64,000 nt of DNA. Source: UBA4486 sp041984885. Its GTDB lineage: Bacteria; Pseudomonadota; Gammaproteobacteria; Eutrophobiales; Eutrophobiaceae. The DNA lies in the NCBI GenBank assembly GCA_041984885.1, contig JBHIXH010000003.1, positions 1 to 64,000 on the forward strand, read 5' to 3'. Position numbers and translations under genes: made by a program. Below the pieces are notes generated by a model. The model was given only the letters and a program-made list of their open reading frames with translations, was not told the origin of the DNA and ran no database searches. This document shows, piece after piece, positions 27,495-35,059 of the stretch (position 1 is its first letter; each line of letters opens with the position of its first letter).

Positions 27495-27523
27495 ATGTTC
27501 AGGCAAGTACGCTGCCTGGACAT
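27495..27523 (+). other. 11-bp hairpin between zapA and 6S RNA
   Basis: ATGTTCAGGCA (27495-27505) and TGCCTGGACAT (27513-27523) pair over 11 positions with one G-U and a 7-nt loop. No T run follows directly. It could protect or end the zapA mRNA, or belong to a longer 6S precursor. Confidence 0.5.
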
Positions 27524-27555
27524 GAGACTTCGGTTTTAAAACAGAAATAGATATG

Positions 27556-27740
27556 GGTATTGCTGCGGTGTACGTGGTCAAGCGGGTCGTAACTTGAGCC
27601 TATACGCGATGACCAAGGGAATATGATCGTACTCCTGTTGTGCATGTCCATCACTGAATGGAAAGCCTGATGGAGTAGAGATGTTCCCACTTGAACCCCT
27701 GGTTCAAGTTCAACACTTGATACGGCGTCGCGGTGATACC
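27556..27740 (+). ncRNA. ssrS: 6S RNA
   Basis: A roughly 185-nt RNA that mimics an open promoter and binds sigma-70 RNA polymerase. The 3' part, with CACTTGAACCCCTGGTTCAAG, then ACGGCGTCGCGG, matches the E. coli block around CCTTGAACCAAGGGTTCAAGG and its GCGGCGGC tail. The 5' part has GTGGTCAAGCGGGTCG and TTGAGCC, like GCAAGCGGGCCAG and TGAGCC. The ends pair as GGTAT/ATACC. Synteny after zapA is the standard position. End coordinates are estimated from this closing stem. Confidence 0.92.
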
Positions 27741-27766
27741 CTCTTTCCAACAGAAGTTTTCACGTT

Positions 27767-28231
27767 ATGCAATTCTGGTTAATGAAATCCGAGCCGGGCG
27801 AGTTCAGCATCGATGACCTGAAGCAACGCCCGAAAAAAACCGAACCCTGGGACGGTGTGCGTAATTATCAGGCGCGCAACATGATGCGCGATGAAATGAA
27901 AAAAGGCGACCTGGCTTTCTTCTATCATTCCAATTGTGATGAACCCGGTATCGTCGGCATCATGCAAATCGTCCGCGAAGGCTATCCCGATCCAACCGCG
28001 TTTGATCCCAAAGACAAGCATTTCGATCCGAAAAGTGATCCGGAAAACCCGCGTTGGTTTCATGTCGATGTGAAATTCAAACAAAAATTTTCCCGCACCA
28101 TTTCTCTCGCCGAACTCAAGCAACAGAAAAAACTGCAGGACATGAAATTACTCCAGCGCGGCAATCGCCTGTCCGTGATGCCGGTCAGTCAAACAGAGTG
28201 GAATTACATCCTGAAACTCGCTGAAAAATAA
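27767..28231 (+). CDS. EVE-domain protein
   Basis: 154 residues covering one EVE (PUA-like) domain: FWLMKSEPGEFSIDDL, WDGVRNYQARNMMRD, GDLAFFYHSN and the C-terminal LSVMPVSQTEW. Relatives are thought to bind modified bases in RNA or DNA. Here it takes the place that fau/ygfA has after 6S RNA in E. coli. Confidence 0.92.
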   Translation: MQFWLMKSEPGEFSIDDLKQRPKKTEPWDGVRNYQARNMMRDEMKKGDLAFFYHSNCDEPGIVGIMQIVREGYPDPTAFDPKDKHFDPKSDPENPRWFHVDVKFKQKFSRTISLAELKQQKKLQDMKLLQRGNRLSVMPVSQTEWNYILKLAEK

Positions 28232-28299
28232 TGTAACCGGCGTGCAACCGGGGCCTTATGTGACTTGTCTAATCGACAAACACGCGGGATACTGACTGT

Positions 28300-28860
28300 A
28301 TGCAAGCCTCAAATCTGACTGATCATTTTCTGATTGCGATGCCGGGGCTGGCCGATCCGAATTTTCACAAAACGGTCACGTATGTTTGTGCGCACAACGA
28401 GGAAGGCGCCATGGGCATCACGATAAACCGTCCACTCGACCTGTTATTGACCGATGTGTTTGAACAAATGCAGTTGAAAACCAGTGACCCGGCCATCGGT
28501 GGTCAGATCATTTACCAGGGCGGCCCGGTACAAACCGATCGTGGCTTTGTCCTGCACAATCCGAAAACCGACTGGGACTCATCGCTGTCCATCAGCGAAC
28601 AAATTAACATGACGACCTCGCGCGATGTCCTGCAGGCGATTGCCGAAGGCAAGGGTCCGGATCATTCGCTGATCGCTCTTGGTTATGCCGGCTGGGGCGC
28701 CGGCCAACTGGAAGCGGAATTGCTGCAGAACGCCTGGATCAGTGGCCCGGCCGATGCCGACATCATCTTTAACACACCCACCGAGCAACGCTGGGAACGG
28801 GCGGCGCGCCTGCTGGGTATCGACATTGACCTGATCTCGACTGACGTCGGCCACGCGTGA
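28300..28860 (+). CDS. yqgE: YqgE/AlgH family protein
   Basis: 186 residues of the UPF0301 family, with FLIAMPGLADPNF, VTYVCAHNEEGAMGITINRPL, and YAGWGAGQLEAEL. Biochemical function is not established; it was once called AlgH in Pseudomonas. It overlaps ruvX by 4 nt and begins the yqgE-ruvX-pyrR-pyrB-pyrC' string also found in Pseudomonas. Confidence 0.94.
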   Translation: MQASNLTDHFLIAMPGLADPNFHKTVTYVCAHNEEGAMGITINRPLDLLLTDVFEQMQLKTSDPAIGGQIIYQGGPVQTDRGFVLHNPKTDWDSSLSISEQINMTTSRDVLQAIAEGKGPDHSLIALGYAGWGAGQLEAELLQNAWISGPADADIIFNTPTEQRWERAARLLGIDIDLISTDVGHA

Positions 28861-29261
28861 CCGACAAAACCTTGCTCGGTTTCGATTTCGGCGAGAAACG
28901 CATCGGTGTCGCTGTCGGTCAGACGGTCACGCGCAGTGCGAATCCGCTGGAAATACTCAGTAGCCGGCAAAACCGACCGGACTGGTTGCGCATAGGGCAA
29001 TTAATCCAGCAGTGGCAACCGTCGGCATTGATAGTCGGTCATCCGTTGACAATGCAGCAGCAACGACAGGCGATGACCGATCGCTGCGAACGTTTTGCCC
29101 GCCAGTTAAACGGTCGCTTCCAGTTACCGGTGCATCTGGTTGACGAACGACTCAGCAGCCATGAAGCCGAGCAAAGATTGCAACGGGATGACAATATTGA
29201 TGCGGTGGCCGCGCAAGTTATTCTCGAAACCTGGTTTTCACAGCAAGACAATGTTCAGTAA
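28857..29261 (+). CDS. ruvX: YqgF/RuvX, putative Holliday junction resolvase or rRNA-processing nuclease
   Basis: 134 residues of the RNase H fold, with acidic residues in LLGFDFGEKRIGVAV, in VDERLSSHEAE and in DAVAAQVILE. The GTG start overlaps the yqgE stop. In E. coli the homologue matures the 5' end of 16S rRNA; resolvase activity is the older name. Confidence 0.95.
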   Translation: MTDKTLLGFDFGEKRIGVAVGQTVTRSANPLEILSSRQNRPDWLRIGQLIQQWQPSALIVGHPLTMQQQRQAMTDRCERFARQLNGRFQLPVHLVDERLSSHEAEQRLQRDDNIDAVAAQVILETWFSQQDNVQ

Positions 29262-29270
29262 ACTGCCGCC

Positions 29271-29780
29271 ATGGACAATCCGGACATTGCCGTAGATTCA
29301 TTGCTTGATTCGATGTCGAAAGAGATCGACACACTGCTCGCTGCGACTGCGAATACCGGGGCCGTGCTGGTCGGTATTCATACCGGCGGTGTCTGGGTCG
29401 CCGCGCAGATTCGGCAACGCCTGTCGCATTCACTGCCACTGGGAGAGCTAAACATTGCCTTTTATCGCGACGATTTCAGTCGCATCGGCATGCATCCGCA
29501 TGTGGCACCGTCAAGCCTGCCGTTTGATATAGAAAACAAGCATGTGATCCTGATTGACGATGTGTTGTACACCGGGCGCACGATTCGGGCGGCGATGAAC
29601 GAGCTGTTTGATTATGGCCGTCCGGCACGCATCACCCTGGCCGTACTGATTGATCGCAACGAACACGAACTGCCGATCCGGGCCGATGTCGTCGGCAAAA
29701 CACTGGCGCTGGATGCCGGGGTTCATGTTAAACTCTCCGGCCCGGAGCCACTGGCGCTGGTAGTAAAAGCAAGCGGATGA
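29271..29780 (+). CDS. pyrR: PyrR, pyrimidine regulator / uracil phosphoribosyltransferase
   Basis: 169 residues with the PRPP-binding loop VILIDDVLYTGRTIRAAM and the N-terminal GIHTGGVWVA. In Gram-positives PyrR controls pyr mRNA by attenuation; in pseudomonads its homologue is linked to pyrB regulation. No clear attenuator was seen between it and pyrB (61 nt). Confidence 0.93.
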   Translation: MDNPDIAVDSLLDSMSKEIDTLLAATANTGAVLVGIHTGGVWVAAQIRQRLSHSLPLGELNIAFYRDDFSRIGMHPHVAPSSLPFDIENKHVILIDDVLYTGRTIRAAMNELFDYGRPARITLAVLIDRNEHELPIRADVVGKTLALDAGVHVKLSGPEPLALVVKASG

Positions 29781-29841
29781 CGCAGGCAGAACTTATTTCA
29801 AAGTTAGCAAACGCCGATACGGCAAGTGCAGTAATTTTGAA

Positions 29842-30816
29842 ATGAGTTCTAATATTCAACTCGACAACAACGGCCAGCTAAAACATTTTCTCAGTATTTA
29901 TGGTCTGCAACGCGATCTTTTGTTGCAGATTCTCGATTACGCCAAATCGTTCGCCAGTGTCGGTGAACGCGCCGTCAAAAAAGTCCCGCTGTTACGTGGC
30001 AAGACCATCGTTAACCTGTTTTTCGAACCCAGCACGCGCACGCGTACAACTTTTGAACTCGCGGCCAAGCGACTGTCCGCCGACGTGTTGAATATCAACA
30101 TCTCGACATCTGCGACAAAAAAAGGGGAAAGCCTGAAGGACACGCTACAGACGCTGGAAGCGATGCATTGCGATATGTTTATCGTGCGCCATGCAAACTC
30201 CGGGGCGGCGCATTTCATTGCCAGCCAGGTGGCACCACACATACGCGTTGTCAATGCCGGCGATGGCCGGCATTCGCATCCGACACAAGCGATGCTCGAC
30301 CTGTTTACGATTCGTGAGCACAAACCGGATTTCGCAAAATTGAAAGTCGCGATCGTCGGTGATGTGTTGCACTCGCGTGTTGCGCGCTCGGAGATTCACG
30401 CGCTGACGACACTGGGAGCAAAAGAGGTGCGTGTGATCGGACCAAAAACGTTGATACCGACCGGTATCGAAGCGATGGGACCGAAAGTGTTTCACCAGCT
30501 TGAGGCCGGACTCGAAGATGTCGATGTCGTCATCATGTTACGTCTGCAAAACGAACGCATGCGCAGCAGCCTGTTACCCAGCGAACATGAATATTTCAAA
30601 CTGTATGGCCTGACAGAGAAGAAACTCGGCCGGGCAAAAACAGACGCGATCGTGATGCACCCGGGACCGATCAACCGGGGCGTGGAGATCGATTCAGCCG
30701 TCGCTGATGGTGAACAGTCCGTCATACTGCAACAGGTCAGCCATGGTATCGCCGTACGTATGGCAATCATGGCCATCACGATGGGATCGGCACCGGGGCG
30801 GGCCAGTGAAAACTAG
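29842..30816 (+). CDS. pyrB: Aspartate carbamoyltransferase catalytic subunit
   Basis: This joins carbamoyl phosphate and aspartate, the committed step of pyrimidine synthesis. It has 324 residues with the carbamoyl-phosphate loop EPSTRTRTTFE, KKGESLKDT, and HPGPINRGVEI near the C-terminus. The length and the overlap with pyrC' are those of class A ATCases, in which PyrB and an inactive dihydroorotase form one particle. No pyrI is present. Confidence 0.97.
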   Translation: MSSNIQLDNNGQLKHFLSIYGLQRDLLLQILDYAKSFASVGERAVKKVPLLRGKTIVNLFFEPSTRTRTTFELAAKRLSADVLNINISTSATKKGESLKDTLQTLEAMHCDMFIVRHANSGAAHFIASQVAPHIRVVNAGDGRHSHPTQAMLDLFTIREHKPDFAKLKVAIVGDVLHSRVARSEIHALTTLGAKEVRVIGPKTLIPTGIEAMGPKVFHQLEAGLEDVDVVIMLRLQNERMRSSLLPSEHEYFKLYGLTEKKLGRAKTDAIVMHPGPINRGVEIDSAVADGEQSVILQQVSHGIAVRMAIMAITMGSAPGRASEN

Positions 30817-32077
30817 TATTGTCGGTGGCCACGTTATCGACCCGGCGAATGCAATCGACGCGCGTCTGGATATACATATCGCCAACGACCGGGTTATCGC
30901 GGTCGGTGCCGCACCAGACGGTTTCAAACCACGGAAAAAAATCGATGCAAAAGACCGGTATGTCTGTCCGGGCCTGATCGATCTGTCGGTACATTTACCG
31001 GAACCCGGGCGTGAACATAAAGGCACGATAGCAAGTGAACTGGCGGCCGCCGTCAGCGGTGGCGTAACAACACTGTGTGCGCAACCGGATACCTTGCCGA
31101 TACTCGACAATCCGGCCGTCGCGGAACTGATCCATCAACGCTGCCAGCACGTGAATCTCGCCCGTGTCTTACCACTGGCCGCACTGACCCGCGGTCTGGA
31201 AGCAAAAACGCTGACCGACATGAATGCGATGACAGAAATAGGTTGTGTTGCTGTCTCGAACGCGAACATCGATAACTCAAATGCGGAGATCCTGCGCCGC
31301 GCGATGGAATACGCGTCCAGTTGTGATTTGACGATACACCTGTTCTGCGAAAACCCGGAGTTAAAAAATAACGGTGTTGTGCACGAGGGTAGTCTGAGTA
31401 CACGGCTGGGTTTACCGGCTATACCGCCAACGGCCGAAACTGTCTCGGTCAGCCGGGCATTACTGCTGGCAAAACAAACCGGCGTGCGGTTGCATCTCTC
31501 CCGTATCAGTTGTGGCGAAAGCGTGCATATGATCCAGCAGGCCAGGGCGTCCGGTCTGCCTGTTACGGCAGACACGGCGATCACGAATTTACTGTTGACC
31601 GTGGATTCTGCCGATAACTTCAATACCAGTTGCCATGTTGATCCGCCGTTACGGGAAGAGGCCGATCGGCAAGCCTTGTTGCAGGGTCTGCGTGAGGGGG
31701 TCATCGATGCCATCTGCTCGGATCACCAGGCACATGACCTGGATTCCAAACGTGCGCCATTCAGCCTGACTGCGCCGGGCGCTTCAACGATTGAACACTT
31801 TGTCCCGTTGTTATTTCAACTGGTAAAACAAAAAGAACTGTCCCTGACCGCGGCGCTGGCTGCAGCAACGGTAAAGCCCGCCGAAATTCTGAACATCCAA
31901 TCCGGTCGGCTTGACGTGAACGCGGTCGCGGATATCTGCATCATCTCCCGTTCGGATTTCGATGTGCTGCCGATGGCGATGCGCAGTGCCGGCAAAAATA
32001 CGCCATTCACTGGCTGGACACTGCCCGCACAAGTGACGCACACACTGGTCGGTGGTAACAGCGTCTTCAGCAAATAG
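30806..32077 (+). CDS. pyrC': Inactive dihydroorotase homologue PyrC' (ATCase partner)
   Basis: 423 residues from GTG 30806, which overlaps pyrB by 11 nt. The amidohydrolase fold is clear, but the metal site is degraded: the usual HxH motif reads DLSVHLPEPG, losing the first His, and the usual MPNTxP reads AQPDTLP. The late Asp (CSDHQAH) is kept. This is the pattern of Pseudomonas PyrC', which supports ATCase assembly without catalysis. An active dihydroorotase must be encoded elsewhere. The 'inactive' reading is inference from the missing ligands. Confidence 0.9.
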   Translation: MKTSIVGGHVIDPANAIDARLDIHIANDRVIAVGAAPDGFKPRKKIDAKDRYVCPGLIDLSVHLPEPGREHKGTIASELAAAVSGGVTTLCAQPDTLPILDNPAVAELIHQRCQHVNLARVLPLAALTRGLEAKTLTDMNAMTEIGCVAVSNANIDNSNAEILRRAMEYASSCDLTIHLFCENPELKNNGVVHEGSLSTRLGLPAIPPTAETVSVSRALLLAKQTGVRLHLSRISCGESVHMIQQARASGLPVTADTAITNLLLTVDSADNFNTSCHVDPPLREEADRQALLQGLREGVIDAICSDHQAHDLDSKRAPFSLTAPGASTIEHFVPLLFQLVKQKELSLTAALAAATVKPAEILNIQSGRLDVNAVADICIISRSDFDVLPMAMRSAGKNTPFTGWTLPAQVTHTLVGGNSVFSK

Positions 32078-32088
32078 TGTCCTGAGCC

Positions 32089-32967
32089 ATGCAGCATCCA
32101 GCAACCCGCGGCACAATATTCTCCGAGACTGCGACCGTCATCGATCAACGGTCATATCCCGGGGCGCAACATATCCTGCGGTTACAGGCACCGCAGACGG
32201 CCGCCCGTTGTCAGGCCGGCAGTTTTGTTCACTTGCAATGTGATGTTGCCCTGCCGATGCGACGCCCCATGTCGATCATGCGGGCGAATGCGAAACAGGG
32301 CTGGATAGATATCCTGTTTAAAGTGCACGGTGAGGGTACCGTGTTACTGGCGAATCGGCAGGTGAATGACCACATCGAACTGCTTGGCCCGATAGGCGTA
32401 CCGTTTAAACAAAACGGCTATCGTCATTTGCCATTATTAATCGGTGGCGGCGTCGGACTGCCACCGATGATCTACCTGGCAGAACACCTGAAATCGACGG
32501 CCAGGGACTGCCAACCGTTTGTCATCCTTGGCTCCGAGGTGCCGTTTCCGTTTTCGCCGACGCCATCGAAACTCCTGATCGACGGCGTGCCAGAAGGTGT
32601 GATCGCGACGATGCCATTACTCGAAGACTGGAACATCGCCTGTCGACTGACGAGTCAGCAGGGTTTTGCCGGTTGCCACGATGGCCTCGTCACTGACCTG
32701 GCACGCCATTGGTTAGAAGCGCGTTCCGATCAACTTCAGCAAATTGAAATATTCACCTGCGGTCCGACCCCGATGTTACGCGCCGTGGCGGAACTGGCAC
32801 AGGAATTCAATCTGCCCTGTCAGGTGTCTCTGGAGGAATACATGGCCTGTGCCGTCGGCGGCTGTGCCGGTTGCGCAGTTCGGGTTATCACGGACACTGG
32901 CCCGGCAATGAAGCGGGTTTGTGTCGATGGCCCCGTTTTTGAAGGCGCGGCTGTCTTCCCGGCCTGA
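32089..32967 (+). CDS. PyrK-like dihydroorotate dehydrogenase electron-transfer subunit
   Basis: 292 residues with an FAD-binding barrel (MRRPMSIMRA), an NAD domain (LIGGGVGLPPMIYLAEHL) and a C-terminal [2Fe-2S] site, Cys in MACAVGGCAGC and RVCVDGPVF. This is the PyrK architecture. Class 1B PyrD/PyrK pairs are typical of Gram-positives, while gammaproteobacteria normally use quinone-linked PyrD. No pyrD is adjacent, so the partner is unknown, but the place in the pyr operon suggests the same pathway. Confidence 0.85.
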   Translation: MQHPATRGTIFSETATVIDQRSYPGAQHILRLQAPQTAARCQAGSFVHLQCDVALPMRRPMSIMRANAKQGWIDILFKVHGEGTVLLANRQVNDHIELLGPIGVPFKQNGYRHLPLLIGGGVGLPPMIYLAEHLKSTARDCQPFVILGSEVPFPFSPTPSKLLIDGVPEGVIATMPLLEDWNIACRLTSQQGFAGCHDGLVTDLARHWLEARSDQLQQIEIFTCGPTPMLRAVAELAQEFNLPCQVSLEEYMACAVGGCAGCAVRVITDTGPAMKRVCVDGPVFEGAAVFPA

Positions 32968-32970
32968 ACC

Positions 32971-33678
32971 GTGTTTGGCAACTCGCGCGCGGTCGATAAC
33001 GGTCAACTGCGAGCCGATGTAGCGGAAGCAGTTAAACTCTATCATCGACACCAGCAGTCAGCATTCAGACGACCGATCCACGCACGCAGTCGGCAATTGT
33101 TTGCGCAGGTTCGCTCCCGGGTCGAACGCTGTGGCCGGCCAATTCGGCTGGACTCCGGATGTGGTACCGGTACGAGCACATTCAAACTGGCTGCAAGCTA
33201 TCCGGACAGTTGTGTCATTGGCATCGACAAGTCAGCGGATCGGTTGCGGCAACACTTGCCCGAGTCGGGCTGGCTGGCACAAGACAACCTGATACTCGCG
33301 CGGTTTGATATTGTCGATTTCTGGCGTCTCGCACTGGCTGCCAACTGGCAGCTGCAGTCGCACCACCTGCTGTACCCGAACCCCTGGCCAAAGACGAAAC
33401 AGCGTCTGCGTCGCTGGTATTGCCATGCGGTATTCCCGACAGTACTGCAGTTGAAAGGCATGCTTGAATTACGGACCAACTGGGCCATTTACGCGCAGGA
33501 GATGCAGGGCTTACTGGCTCAGCTCGGCTATACGACGGAGGCAACGACGCTGAAAATCTGCGCCGACAGCATCAGCCCGTTTGAATGGAAATACCACGCC
33601 AGTGGTCATCGGTTGCACCGACTGGTTGTGGATCTGGATAAAAAAGTGGTTATCAGCAACCAAAATTCTGGTTGTTGA
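32971..33678 (+). CDS. TrmB-like SAM-dependent methyltransferase
   Basis: 235 residues from GTG 32971, 3 nt after the PyrK-like gene. The SAM site is RLDSGCGTGTSTFKLA and GIDKSADRL. The segment LLYPNPWPKTKQRLRRWYCH resembles the PDPWPKKRHHKRR motif of tRNA (guanine-N7) methyltransferase TrmB. It differs enough that it may be a paralogue with another substrate. The gene ends inside a large inverted repeat. Confidence 0.8.
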   Translation: MFGNSRAVDNGQLRADVAEAVKLYHRHQQSAFRRPIHARSRQLFAQVRSRVERCGRPIRLDSGCGTGTSTFKLAASYPDSCVIGIDKSADRLRQHLPESGWLAQDNLILARFDIVDFWRLALAANWQLQSHHLLYPNPWPKTKQRLRRWYCHAVFPTVLQLKGMLELRTNWAIYAQEMQGLLAQLGYTTEATTLKICADSISPFEWKYHASGHRLHRLVVDLDKKVVISNQNSGC

Positions 33679-33684
33679 TAACCA
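33647..33684. repeat. 16-bp inverted repeat spanning the end of the TrmB-like gene
   Basis: TGGTTATCAGCAACCA (33647-33662) and TGGTTGTTGATAACCA (33669-33684) are inverted with one G-U mismatch and a 6-nt gap. The stop codon lies within the right arm. A further GGATCTGG/CCAGATCC pair flanks it and would compete with it. No T run follows, so it is not a standard terminator. It lies about 155 bp ahead of the expected pqqA start and could be an enhancer-binding site or an mRNA-stabilising hairpin. Confidence 0.7.
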
Positions 33685-33794
33685 GATCCAGACCAGAACC
33701 ACTGTCAAACCACTCGCCCAAGGCACGAACGGATATTATATAACTTATTGAATATTAAAGATTATATATTTTATTGCTGGTCAAAAGTACCGCT

Positions 33795-33810
33795 TGGCAC
33801 AGCCCATGCA
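33795..33810 (+). promoter_or_regulatory. Sigma-54 (-24/-12) promoter of the orphan pqqA
   Basis: TTGGCAC at 33794-33800 and TGCA at 33807-33810 give GG (33796-33797) and GC (33808-33809) 10 nt apart; the -24 block TGGCAC is perfect. The expected start near 33821 leaves a 36-nt leader before pqqA. Confidence 0.75.
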
Positions 33811-33856
33811 CTATATTTCACAGAAGTTTCAACTAACCAACAAAGAGGATACGACA

Positions 33857-33931
33857 ATGAGCTGGAATACTCCTGAATATAGTGACATCCGTTTCGGTTT
33901 CGAAGTAACGATGTACATTAACAACAAGTAA
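33857..33931 (+). CDS. pqqA: PqqA, PQQ precursor peptide (orphan copy)
   Basis: A 24-residue peptide, MSWNTPEYSD followed by IRFGFEVTMYINNK. It matches the PqqA pattern: Trp near the N-terminus, a small loop, then the FEVTMYI motif with Glu16 and Tyr20 three residues apart. PqqE cross-links these two residues, and they become pyrroloquinoline quinone. A GAGG ribosome-binding site lies at 33845-33848. No pqqB, C, D or E is nearby. The gene has its own sigma-54 promoter and terminator, so it is a separate transcription unit. It is either an extra precursor gene feeding a pqq operon elsewhere or a repurposed peptide. Confidence 0.88.
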   Translation: MSWNTPEYSDIRFGFEVTMYINNK

Positions 33932-33950
33932 TTAGTTCTTGTTGACACGA

Positions 33951-33977
33951 AAAAGGCCTCATCTGAGGCCTTTTTTT
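33951..33977 (+). terminator. Rho-independent terminator after pqqA
   Basis: The stem AAAGGCCTCA/TGAGGCCTTT (33952-33961, 33964-33973), drawn with a 2-nt loop (likely opened slightly in RNA), is followed by a run of seven T. It ends 20 nt after the pqqA stop. Confidence 0.92.
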
Positions 33978-34009
33978 ATGCCTGCAACAAAACAGGACGT
34001 ATTTCGCAA

Positions 34010-35056
34010 TCAGATGACCGGCGGCTCGTGCGGATCTTTCTCATCGGTAGCCGGATCGAGTATCTGTTGAAACTCTTCAATACTTTCCGCCGCTGAGGCT
34101 GGCCTGCTAAAACGCGCGATGTGGAACAGCGCCTCGCCTTCGTTCACCAGCGGGATGTTCGTCTTGCCAACGATGATACCACCGGCGGGTGCCAGTATAT
34201 TCTCCTCTTGTTCGCCAAACGGGTCAGAGACGATACCGAGCAGTTCGTTAGCCGCAACCCGCGCCCCCAATGGCTTGATAATTCTCAGGATGCCACTCTG
34301 CGGTGCCCTGACCCAACTACTCGAGCGCGCCACGATCGGCTCCGGTAATGCCTTGCGGCGCTTTAACCTTGGCAACATGCCCAGCTCACGCATGACGGCA
34401 ACGACACCGCGCACGCCAGCGCGTATCGAGACCACCTCAACACGCAACGCCTCGCCCGCCTCATAGACGATCACCGGGATACCCAGCTTTTCCACCGCCT
34501 GGCGTAATGAACCCTCGACGATGCTGGTATTCAGGATAACCGGCGAGATGAACGAACGGGCCATGCGCTCGGTTTCCTCATCATCAAGCACGGCACGAAT
34601 CTGTGGCAGATTTTCCCGGTGTATGGCACCGGTATGTAAATCGATGCCATGCGTGCAGCGAGACACGATCTCCTGCAGAAATAGATTCGCAATTCGACCG
34701 GCCAACGAACCCGTGTCCGATCCCGGAAACGAGCGATTCAGATCACGCCGGTCCGGCAGATAGCGCGACTGGTTGATAAAGCCGAAAATATTGACGACCG
34801 GTATCGCGATCAACGTGCCCTTGATACGGTTGATCGCCTTCGTATGCAGGATACGGCGGATAATCTCGACACCATTTATCTCGTCACCATGCAAGGCCGC
34901 GGATAAAAACAATGTCGGCCCATCCTTGCGCCCATGTACCACGTGCACCGGCATTTCCAGTTGCGTGTGTGTGTACAGGCTCGGCACCGGCAGTTCAATG
35001 GAAGTTCGCTGTCCCGGCTGTACGTTAATGCCACCAATCTGAATTGGCGCGCGCAC
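34010..35056 (-). CDS. Succinylglutamate desuccinylase/aspartoacylase family protein
   Basis: 348 residues of the M14-type zinc amidohydrolase family. Zinc ligands are His and Glu in HGDEINGVEI and a His in DLHTGAIH; the C-terminal half has the swivel domain seen in AstE-like proteins (VRAPQSGILRIIKPLGARV). It lacks the arginine-succinyl pathway genes, so it is not AstE itself. It follows rimK by 3 nt; the trio with rimK and the RimB-type protease recurs in gammaproteobacteria and points to work on glutamyl-tailed proteins or peptides. Confidence 0.88.
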   Translation of the reverse strand: MRAPIQIGGINVQPGQRTSIELPVPSLYTHTQLEMPVHVVHGRKDGPTLFLSAALHGDEINGVEIIRRILHTKAINRIKGTLIAIPVVNIFGFINQSRYLPDRRDLNRSFPGSDTGSLAGRIANLFLQEIVSRCTHGIDLHTGAIHRENLPQIRAVLDDEETERMARSFISPVILNTSIVEGSLRQAVEKLGIPVIVYEAGEALRVEVVSIRAGVRGVVAVMRELGMLPRLKRRKALPEPIVARSSSWVRAPQSGILRIIKPLGARVAANELLGIVSDPFGEQEENILAPAGGIIVGKTNIPLVNEGEALFHIARFSRPASAAESIEEFQQILDPATDEKDPHEPPVI

Positions 35057-35059
35057 GTT

